NCBI GenBank assembly: GCA_964019695.1
Contig: OZ026520.1
Coordinates: 26,384,120-26,448,119, forward strand
Direction of reading: 5' to 3'
From: Loripinus fragilis
Lineage: Eukaryota > Mollusca > Bivalvia > Lucinida > Lucinidae
Length of the DNA stretch: 64,000 bases
The notes under the pieces: model-generated
What the model was told of the DNA's origin: nothing
What the model saw: the letters and a program-made list of their open reading frames with translations, nothing else
The model's database searches: none
Shown: positions 62,601 to 64,000 of the stretch, piece by piece
Position numbering within the stretch: position 1 is the stretch's first letter
Layout of the letters: each line of letters starts with the position of its first letter
Translations under genes and position numbers: made by a program

Positions 62601-64000
62601 TAGAACTCCATTTCAACAGGTTGAGGCAAACACAGAGAAGCGCTATTTCTATTGGTTAACTAGGTACATGTAGCTATCAGATAGCGGTTAAGGGCGAGGC
62701 TACTTCGCTCCTTTGTTCTCAGAGCAGTCAGTTGCTGTGTTGAGACAGGAAGCTTAATTAAATTGTTAATTTATACCCAACCCTAATTCCAAGAATGTGA
62801 GAGGATGGCATATTAAATATGATTTTGTAGCAAATAACATCACGAAGACTATGAATGACTGAGATATTCTTGATTGGAATGTCATTGATGCAGTACGATG
62901 TACAATACCTCAAACGATCGCAATATTGCAAATGATCATGTGATTATCATTAACAAAAACTACAGCTGTATACATAATAATAATTTAATTTGCCTCTTTG
63001 TTGGGGACAGCCTCCTGACAGTCTTCTCACATTCCCACATAGGCCCTTGAGAAATCGATTGAATGTAAAGCCTGGGCGTGATCCCCATGGAAACAACTAA
63101 TGATTGCCTATAGATTAGGGCAGGTGATCTCCCTGAGTAATCCAAGGCATCAGGTGAGTGGACTCACCTATTCGGCAGGTGATCCCACCAGGAAAAGGGG
63201 TCAGTGATCTGGCATCTAGCAGATCACCATTGGGTGAATCAAAATGAGTTCATTGGTTCAAGATAATTTGGCAACCGATGAACGAACGAGGAACGTTGTC
63301 ATGATTAGCGCCCTCTTGTTAGATTATGAACCTTTTTTAGGGACGGAGAAGACAGTATTAGACTAGACCCATGCATGCTCAACATGAAAAGTAAAATAAA
63401 CAACATGTTACAAACAGATAAAAGAACAAATGATCAGAGGAATAATAAAAACAATCATGTAACATTCAGCAATTTCTAACATATCGCATAAAAACAGTTT
63501 AAACGGTCTTTCAAACGTCGTTTAAAGTTTTTTTGATCAGATACCCCGATTTTTAAATCCCTTCAAACGTTTTTTGTGTCTTTTATCACGATTTAAAAGA
63601 ACATGCGATTTTGTCTAAATAGTATAAAAAAATAATAATCAGAGTTACGTCTTCGAAACGTTATCAAAATGTTAGGTCCGACCTAACCATTTTGGGACCT
63701 TTTGCAAACGTTACATTAACGTTATGTGTTAGCTGGATTAGCCCTTCAAATGTGAGGACAGACAGAGGTGCATGTTGATGTAAACATTAACACGTAGCTT
63801 CGATGAATTGCTTGTTACAGGATGTCGCTCATCTAGTGGGTAACTTTATGCAATAAAACGTAATATGGTCTCATGTCACATACGTTTCAGCGCAAATACA
63901 AAGTAATTGTGACATATGTGAAAAAACTTTACCTGTCAAATACAGCATTTATGGCACGCAATATTGGCCATATGATTAACATAATAGTACAGTTAACATT
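23425..64000 (-). CDS. SLC6: SLC6 neurotransmitter transporter, glycine-transporter-like, 3' part of gene
   Basis: Eleven minus-strand exons (63933-64000 partial, 60229-60360, 58693-58827, 54249-54352, 50625-50749, 49345-49457, 39100-39228, 35414-35513, 26783-26883, 23921-24094, 23425-23607) encode about 454 residues from extracellular loop 2 to the stop. SLC6 proteins use Na+ and Cl- gradients to carry amino acids or amines across the plasma membrane through 12 helices. Visible family marks are SYNRFHNN after TM6, LGNCMTS in TM7, VIYPEA in loop 4, LGLDSQ in TM8 (Na2 site), GLPMTTEGG before TM10, [10 protein letters not shown] in TM12 and WGPAL in the tail. [11 protein letters not shown] and the tail point to the glycine-transporter branch, but substrate is inferred. 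TM1-TM3 lie outside the window. Introns reach 10 kb. One exon carries an apparent one-base deletion, so a recent pseudogene or an assembly error cannot be excluded. Confidence 0.93.
23700..23810 (-). mobile_element. tRNA-like SINE head
   Basis: Minus strand AGTAGCTCATTGGTAGAGTG followed by a degenerate tRNA-like region. Only the 5' part is recognisable. Confidence 0.45.
23921..24094 (-). CDS. SLC6: SLC6 exon e10: TM11 end and TM12
   Basis: 58 codons in phase 0: [58 protein letters not shown]. The Y-x-Y-P-x-W-A-x-x-I-G-W motif between TM11 and TM12 is typical of the family. A tRNA-derived SINE ends only about 36 bases upstream of the acceptor, within the region where the branch point would be expected. 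The donor is GGG then GTAAGC. Confidence 0.97.
24131..24328 (-). mobile_element. SINE-1, full tRNA-derived copy, beside exon e10
   Basis: Read on minus: GGGAGCCCAGTCGCTCAGTG (Pol III A-box type), GGGTTCATGCCTC (B box), then a body with ACTGCGTTGTGTCC and AATCCTAGCTTAGTACTGG and an AATCAAA-rich tail. TAAATT occurs at both flanks, consistent with a target duplication. The tail ends about 36 bases before the SLC6 exon e10 acceptor. Confidence 0.85.
24613..24885 (+). mobile_element. SINE-2, tRNA-derived
   Basis: Head with TAGCCTAGTGGATAAGGC (A box) and GAAGGTTCAATTCCCAG (B box); body AACGTAATGGTTACCAATTC; AT-rich tail CAATAATAAACAAGC. The head is tRNA-like, but the extra 200-bp body and tail show it is a SINE rather than a tRNA gene. 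Confidence 0.8.
25308..25610 (+). mobile_element. SINE-3, tRNA-related
   Basis: Head with CACAGTAGGTAACGTGTC and GGGTCGCAAATTTGATCTC; the phrase GTCTGACTGCAGAT is duplicated in it. Tail GGGACGTAAAGCAACAAACC then A/C-rich. Related pieces at 18283-18525 and 49075-49195. Confidence 0.75.
26783..26883 (-). CDS. SLC6: SLC6 exon e9: loop 5 and start of TM11
   Basis: In the correct frame (phase 1 in) it reads [13 protein letters not shown], then [23 protein letters not shown]-x-D-I-E-x-M-I-G matches glycine transporters closely. The acceptor is TATACAG and the donor GTATGT; it ends phase 0. A different reading frame is also open through this exon, which can mislead a simple ORF search. Confidence 0.96.
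27313..28150 (+). repeat. Tandem repeat of about 175 bp, split by an M2 insertion
   Basis: Units near 27350-27535, 27536-27705 and 27706-27847 share ATTCTGACATCAATCAAGGGC, AATATAAATGCATTTA and GGTAACAATCCCAAC. The repeat resumes after the M2 element (GGTGAAAATCTGTCA before and after). Single pieces at 1-67 and 38305-38475. Confidence 0.8.
27848..28086 (+). mobile_element. M2 MITE inside a tandem repeat
   Basis: TGAGCCGCGGCATGAGATTT to GTGTCACGGCTCA, with GCATATGCGCAG core. Confidence 0.88.
29080..29318 (+). mobile_element. M2 MITE
   Basis: TGAGCCAGTGCATGAGATTT to CATGCACTGGCTC, preceded by a CAA/A-rich run (29046-29071). Confidence 0.87.
29620..29910 (+). repeat. R1 dispersed repeat
   Basis: GGGCTTAGGCTACTGTTCGT, TTGTTGTTGACTTGTTGTTT, GTTGTACGTTACTTTATGTT and TGATTGCTGTGTGGCTCTTC match 60830-61090 closely. 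Confidence 0.7.
30297..30452. mobile_element. M10 hairpin element
   Basis: Arms around GAACCGTCTCATTGAGACGG; flanks AACATATGTTTTGGG / CCCACAACATATGTTTT. Also at 45421-45575 and 58399-58526. Confidence 0.78.
30659..30861. mobile_element. M7 MITE, near-perfect palindrome
   Basis: GTAAAACCTGTCTTAAGCGG at one end and its inverse at the other; centre AATGCTCCCATTGGAGCATT. Copies at 60589-60782 and 61104-61309. Confidence 0.85.
31076..31125 (-). mobile_element. Penelope-like element, 3' fragment
   Basis: AAGATCAGGAATCGATACAA and CCATACCTGACCCAGGA match the extreme 3' region of the copies at 1697 and 9385. Only about 50 bases remain. Confidence 0.65.
31401..31639 (-). mobile_element. M2 MITE, reverse orientation
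   Basis: TGAGCCGTGTCATGTGATTT to CATGCTGCCGCTCA, core GACTGCGCATATGCGCAG. Confidence 0.86.
31869..32102 (+). mobile_element. M2 MITE
   Basis: TGAGCCGCGACATAAGATTT to CATGCCACGGCTCA. Lies in opposite orientation to the copy 230 bases upstream. Confidence 0.87.
32252..32829. mobile_element. M6 element, short form (578 bp)
   Basis: Same 27-bp ends as 13205-14497 (TACTAGTCAAAAGTTCTAAC). The right 370 bp match the long form; the 700-bp middle is absent, giving a deletion derivative. Confidence 0.82.
33558..33801 (+). mobile_element. M2 MITE
   Basis: TGAGTTGTGATATGAATGAT start (decayed) to GTCATGGCTCA; core CAGCCTGCGCATACGCGCAG. Confidence 0.84.
33946..34078 (+). mobile_element. SINE-1, 5'-truncated
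   Basis: CACCGGCGTCACTGCGTTGT to GATGGGACGTAAAGAATCAA; lacks the tRNA-like head. Confidence 0.78.
34492..34720. mobile_element. M8 MITE
   Basis: CCCCTAAAGCGCTGACATAT start, AGTGTGGACCCTGATCTATA hairpin, CACTTAAAGGGTTA end. Confidence 0.7.
35183..35345 (-). mobile_element. M6 element, one end only
   Basis: TACTAGCCAAAAGTTCTAAC, then sequence matching in inverse the right side of 32252-32829 (GACAAAATGTTTAACAGTGC), stopping about 70 bases before exon e8. Confidence 0.75.
35414..35513 (-). CDS. SLC6: SLC6 exon e8: TM10
   Basis: Reads [19 protein letters not shown] then [14 protein letters not shown]. This is the TM10 segment with G-G-x-Y-x-L-x-x-M-D and the Glu-containing end. The acceptor is AAACAG, the donor GTAAGT. 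It ends in phase 1; the G is completed as Gly by the next exon. Confidence 0.96.
35884..36218 (+). mobile_element. M4 foldback element
   Basis: AATAGAGAATACTAGGTG, then TGATATCAAGTTTACCAGGC and its inverse GCCTGGTAAACTTGATA around GCGAGGCTTGCCGAG. Tail with GTGCAACGTCATCATGACCT. Confidence 0.82.
36502..36780 (+). mobile_element. M4 foldback element
   Basis: Same family as 35884-36218; the right arm reads AGCCTGGTAAACTAGATATC and the end is shortened. Confidence 0.8.
38305..38475 (+). repeat. Single unit of the CTGCAGCGCTTTTCATGC repeat
   Basis: CCCCTGCAGCGCTTTTCATG and ATTCTGACATCATTCAAGAG match 27350-27420. Confidence 0.65.
38480..38660 (+). repeat. R2 dispersed repeat
   Basis: GGCCAGACTAGCTAATTTCG, CCATTTAGGCCTCATCAG and AAGAAAATAAAATCTACACT are shared with 60400-60590 and 58165-58310; inverse pieces near 46225-46400 and 46845-46990. 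Confidence 0.7.
38954..39163 (-). repeat. Tandem duplication (105 bp) of the 3' half of SLC6 exon e7
   Basis: 38954-39058 repeats 39059-39163 with few changes. The extra copy encodes [19 protein letters not shown] and keeps the donor GTAAGA, but has no acceptor of its own and changes Met to Arg in the Gly-Leu-Pro motif. Confidence 0.92.
39100..39228 (-). CDS. SLC6: SLC6 exon e7: end of TM8, loop and TM9
   Basis: 43 codons, phase 0 at both ends, between TTTACAG and GTAAGA. It reads [43 protein letters not shown]. The phrase F-A-x-V-E-T-x-x-T-x-I-x-D and the G-L-P-x-T-T ending are SLC6 hallmarks. The last 60 or so bases, with the donor, are also present in a tandem copy immediately downstream in the intron. 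Confidence 0.97.
39408..39635. mobile_element. M9 MITE, uninterrupted
   Basis: TTAACCCATTTAAGTCGAAT to GCTTATATGGGTTAAG. It provides the empty site for the M1 insertion at 11681. Confidence 0.82.
40109..40471 (+). mobile_element. M4 foldback element, full length
   Basis: Long arms GGCAAGGCTTTGAGAACGCT / CGTTCTCAAAGCCGAGCC around GCGAGGCTTGCCGAGCGATT. The best-preserved M4 of three. Confidence 0.85.
40605..40726 (-). mobile_element. M3 fragment
   Basis: Hairpin AATAAAATGTTCGGC...ATTTTATCTCTTTC and the end TTGTAAGATCCTCTAT in reverse orientation. Confidence 0.7.
41486..41685 (-). mobile_element. SINE-1, full copy
   Basis: Minus strand: GGGAGCGCAGTGGCTCAGTG (A box), GGGTTCGAGCCTC (B box), tail AATCAAATCAAAC. 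AATGA flanks both ends. Confidence 0.86.
42570..43045. repeat. GC-rich degenerate duplicated segment
   Basis: CATTTGTAACCACTG / CATTTGTAACGACG and AAAGTCC...CGTTCCCCTG phrases occur twice, about 170 bases apart. A 110-codon open frame on minus has no recognisable protein motif and the segment looks like a repeat. Confidence 0.4.
43181..43403 (-). mobile_element. M1 MITE, decayed
   Basis: CGAGGCCACGACGCGAGAAA start, GAGACTGCGCGCATGCGCAG core; the far end is mutated. Confidence 0.78.
43587..43793 (-). mobile_element. SINE-1, full copy
   Basis: A box GTGGCTCAGTGGTAGAG and B-box-like region; ACCTGAT occurs at both flanks. Confidence 0.84.
44182..44333 (+). mobile_element. M5 hairpin element, arm deleted
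   Basis: TTTATACCATGGGTTGTCCG and ATAATCCACGAGCTTTAGC, but the inverse arm is lost. Tail AGGGTGGTATAAA. Confidence 0.78.
44425..44545 (+). repeat. R1 fragment
   Basis: CTGTGGCTCTTCCTCACGGT and GATTGTGGTATTTCTTGATT match 29825-29885. Confidence 0.55.
44790..45232. mobile_element. CTATAGT-rich foldback (443 bp)
   Basis: Left end TTCGAATCGAACTATAGTTC itself folds with AACTATAGTTCGATTCGAA; the right end ACTATAGTAGGAACTTTAGT then TCGATTTGAG is the inverse of the left arm. Interior 350 bp unique here. Confidence 0.75.
45421..45575. mobile_element. M10 hairpin element
   Basis: GTGTACTCAAAAGAACTGTC / AGTTCTTTTGAGTACC arms; flank CAACATATGTTTTGGC. Confidence 0.78.
46510..46820 (+). mobile_element. 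Penelope-like element, 3' fragment (plus orientation)
   Basis: Inverse of the 3' region at 1720-2225: GGTTTAACTGTTG, TTGTATGTACTGTTGAGTCC, CATGTAAACCAAACATCTAT, TTGATTGTATGAATCCCTGA. More diverged than the other two long copies. Flanked on both sides by R2-like pieces. Confidence 0.7.
46997..47243. mobile_element. M8 MITE, intact
   Basis: TTAACCCTTAAAGCGCCAAG to GGCGCATTAAGGGTTAA; hairpin CAGACTGCTCCTATAAGAGC. Confidence 0.82.
48103..48172 (-). mobile_element. tRNA-like SINE head fragment
   Basis: Minus strand contains GGGGTCGATTCCCAGG, a B-box-type sequence, and GGCCTTGTGGTTTGTC. No cloverleaf for a functional tRNA is evident. Confidence 0.35.
48790..48828. repeat. GA-rich low-complexity run
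   Basis: GAGA dinucleotides interrupted twice. Confidence 0.9.
49075..49195 (-). mobile_element. SINE-3 fragment
   Basis: Inverse of the CATACTTTCATGGAGATTGA ... GTTGTCAGTTACAA region of 25308-25610; lies 150 bases downstream of exon e6. Confidence 0.6.
49345..49457 (-). CDS. SLC6: SLC6 exon e6: loop 4 and TM8
   Basis: After an ACACAG acceptor it reads [18 protein letters not shown], the loop-4 helix pair with the invariant Tyr-Pro-Glu-Ala, then [20 protein letters not shown]. The Asp-Ser of LGLDSQ are the family's Na2-site residues. It ends phase 0 and joins exactly to FAMVETV of the next exon, although that exon lies 10 kb away. Confidence 0.97.
49937..50192. mobile_element. M8-like element with repeated hairpin arms
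   Basis: Ends TTTAAAGCGCCAATCACG / GGCACTTTATTGGTTAA. Inside, ATCGTCTGCCAGCAGACGAT forms a hairpin and the TTCATGAAATATCAT arm occurs again after CCTGCAGACGAT, so one arm has been duplicated. Confidence 0.65.
50625..50749 (-). CDS. SLC6: SLC6 exon e5: TM7
   Basis: The acceptor TTTCAG supplies the base that completes an Arg codon split across the intron (AG+A). It continues [13 protein letters not shown], then [19 protein letters not shown] and TEVGKVATH. Asn and Ser in N-C-M-T-S correspond to positions that bind Na+ and Cl- in characterised SLC6 proteins. The exon ends in phase 1 at ATG then GTAAAT; the split Gly codon is completed in the next exon. Confidence 0.97.
50750..54248 (-). other. 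SLC6 intron e4-e5 (3.5 kb)
   Basis: Apart from a hairpin element at 51239-51405 this is mostly AT-rich sequence in which I recognise nothing. A small palindrome lies at 53135-53205 (paired GATCAAATGGCTTCT and AGAAGCCATCTGATT). No extra exon is visible. Confidence 0.6.
51239..51405 (-). mobile_element. M5 hairpin element, intact arms
   Basis: GATAATCCACGAGCTAAAGC and its inverse, flanked by TTATACCATGGGTTGT on both sides. Confidence 0.82.
54249..54352 (-). CDS. SLC6: SLC6 exon e4: TM6 with unwound substrate-site region
   Basis: Reads [19 protein letters not shown] then [15 protein letters not shown], ending in phase 2 before a GTAAAT donor. TM6 in this family has an unwound S-x-G-x-G/A stretch that lines the substrate and Cl- sites. 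Here it is Ser-Met-Gly-Pro-Gly-Trp-Gly-Gly: the Ser is the Cl--ligand position and the W-G-G resembles glycine transporters. SYNRFHNN is the usual signature after TM6. Confidence 0.97.
54394..54640 (+). mobile_element. M1 MITE, decayed, with internal duplication
   Basis: AAGAAAACCTGGTAAAAAAC start, GACCAGCGTGCAGTCTGATC core; CAGCGACTTTGTTATTCACG is followed by CAGTGACTTTGTTATTCACG, a 30-bp tandem copy. Confidence 0.7.
55437..55960 (-). repeat. Three tandem units of about 165-195 bp
   Basis: Units near 55437-55600, 55601-55793 and 55794-55960 share CCCACCAAGGGCAGGAACCC-type, GGGGTCTAGAGTCAT and GAGAAACTTTAACCAAA blocks. A 103-codon minus frame through two units is only repeat. Confidence 0.82.
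57004..57242 (+). mobile_element. M2 MITE
   Basis: TGAGCCGTGGCATGGGATTT to CATGTCATGGCTCA; core CAGCCTGCGCAAATGCGCAG. Confidence 0.87.
57283..57500 (+). mobile_element. SINE-4, tRNA-related
   Basis: GCGAATCTGTTGGTAGAGAG head, GGTTGCTAGCTCAAGCCTC (B-box-like), end TTGACTGGGACGTTCAGAATC and an A/C-rich tail. The GACTGGGACGT 3' phrase is shared with SINE-1 and SINE-3. Confidence 0.65.
57793..58130 (-). repeat. R1 dispersed repeat
   Basis: CAAGTGAGTATGATCAGGTA, CAATCACACACTGTAGACC, GTGGAAGAGCCACAGAAC, CTAAGCCACTGGGGGGCTTA. Followed directly by an R2 unit. Confidence 0.7.
58140..58310 (+). repeat. R2 dispersed repeat
   Basis: GACAAACTAGCTAGTTTAGT, TATTTAGGCCGTATTAGTGA and AAGAAAATAAAATCTACACC match 60480-60590. 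Confidence 0.7.
58399..58526. mobile_element. M10 hairpin element, decayed
   Basis: CAGCGTAAAATTGTAAATAT and GCTCAAAAGAACGTCTTACC, one hairpin arm lost. Confidence 0.65.
58693..58827 (-). CDS. SLC6: SLC6 exon e3: TM5 and start of loop 3
   Basis: Exactly 45 codons between a TTTTCAG acceptor and a GTACGT donor, phase 0 at both ends. It begins [20 protein letters not shown], the TM5 helix, and ends [17 protein letters not shown], the family's loop with the conserved D-A-x before TM6. This is one of the strongest SLC6 matches in the window and closely follows the glycine-transporter pattern (V-V-Y-F-T-A-x-F-P-Y, R-G-V-T-L). Confidence 0.97.
58828..60228 (-). other. SLC6 intron e2-e3 (1.4 kb)
   Basis: AT-rich sequence with short open frames only. 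I see no repeat shared with the rest of the window and no coding segment. Confidence 0.6.
60229..60360 (-). CDS. SLC6: SLC6 exon e2: end of loop 2 and TM4, with apparent 1-nt deletion
   Basis: The exon begins after a TTATAG acceptor and reads [17 protein letters not shown], then the TM4 helix ([20 protein letters not shown]) and GIK. The family next expects a short linker ending in Gly-Lys, then the Val-Val-Tyr-Phe of TM5. The bases ACTACTGGAAAG that would give Thr-Thr-Gly-Lys are present, but one A is missing just before them. The frame therefore reads Lys-Leu-Leu-Glu and runs into the donor GTACGT out of phase with the next exon. A second donor, GTGAGG, four bases further on would restore phase 0 with an altered linker (KLLERY). 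It could be a real allele, a decaying gene, or a homopolymer error in the assembly. Confidence 0.9.
60400..60588 (+). repeat. R2 dispersed repeat
   Basis: AAAAGGATATCCTTTGGACG, GGCCAGACTAGCTAGTTTCT and CCACAATGAAACCCATGATC match 38480-38660. Confidence 0.72.
60589..60782. mobile_element. M7 MITE
   Basis: TTTAAAACCTGTGTAAAGTG to AGAGTGGCCATTTTACACA; centre AGAATGCTCCCCTTGGAGCC. Confidence 0.8.
60785..61103 (+). repeat. R1 dispersed repeat
   Basis: AGCAGAATCTATGGCAATGT, a C9 run near 60833-60841, GGCTTAGGCTGCTGTCTGTT, GTTGTACGTTACTTTATGTC. Interrupted at its right end by an M7 element. Confidence 0.72.
61104..61309. mobile_element. M7 MITE
   Basis: CTGTAAAACCTGTCTTAAAC to GCTTAAGACAGGTTTTACTG; centre AATGCTCTATTGGAGCATTC. 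TACTGTA-like flanks. Confidence 0.84.
61637..63733. mobile_element. Candidate 2.1-kb DNA transposon with AACGTT-rich ends
   Basis: GCTAACACAAAAACGTTTTG at the left and AACGTTATGTGTTAGC inverse at the right. Left 61637-61860 and right 63480-63733 are crowded with AACGTT, ACGTTAT and GACGTC steps; the middle has none. No transposase frame is visible, so it would be non-autonomous. Confidence 0.6.
63933..64000 (-). CDS. SLC6: SLC6 exon e1 (partial), end of extracellular loop 2
   Basis: The only open frame reads [20 protein letters not shown] then FD, and ends in a good donor (GACAG then GTAAAG). It ends in phase 2, which fits the next exon: AG+C gives Ser, then Asn-His-Val-Leu-Gly-Ile-Ser. There is no AG inside the segment, so the exon would continue past the window edge. 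The residues are not strongly diagnostic because loop 2 is the most variable part of SLC6 proteins. The assignment rests on position, phase and donor. Confidence 0.55.

Larger units (their letters stand above)
60361..63932 (-). other. SLC6 intron e1-e2 (3.6 kb)
   Basis: Contains a copy of an R2-type repeat and a palindromic M7 element (60400-60782), another repeat with an inserted M7 copy (60785-61309), and a candidate 2.1-kb DNA transposon with AACGTT-rich ends (61637-63733). I see no further exon. Confidence 0.8.

Noticed and set aside
62960..63145. Short minus frame as an extra SLC6 exon (TM3)
   Set aside because: No hydrophobic helix or SLC6 motif, and splice sites do not fit.

Overview
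The window looks like nuclear DNA of a bivalve mollusc. It is AT-rich, has small exons separated by long introns with GT/AG borders, and is full of short palindromic DNA-transposon derivatives and tRNA-derived SINEs. Several of these families (the GGGCCTCG-ended and TGAGCCGYG-ended palindromes) are ones I associate with clam and dreissenid genomes; that placement is inference. No prokaryotic gene organisation is present and most long open frames are chance frames inside repeats.

Two gene loci can be supported. On the minus strand, 64000 to 23425, eleven exons encode about 454 residues of an SLC6 sodium- and chloride-coupled transporter, closest by eye to the glycine transporters. They run from extracellular loop 2 through TM4-TM12 and the C-terminal tail to a stop at 23425; TM1-TM3 lie beyond the right edge. 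Ten exons join in phase with conserved family motifs. The TM4 exon appears to lack one base near its 3' end, and a partial tandem copy of the TM9 exon lies in the next intron.

On the plus strand at the left, two neighbouring genes share a C-terminal tail. One is represented only by its last exon or two (574-864). The other (7647-11158) has two exons resembling the FAM111 trypsin-like protease domain: a catalytic-Asp region is present, but the residue at the catalytic-Ser position reads as Phe, suggesting a pseudoprotease.

Everything else is mobile-element sequence. There are four pieces of a Penelope-like retroelement (one keeps a reverse transcriptase frame with a frameshift), at least ten short inverted-repeat families, several tRNA-derived SINEs, a 27-bp-TIR element in long and short forms, a roughly 2.1-kb element with AACGTT-rich ends, tandem repeats of about 100-190 bp, and a TATG microsatellite. 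Many are nested, and one nesting can be dated against empty-site copies elsewhere in the window. Roughly 12 kb (11159-23424) separate the two loci and hold only repeats.
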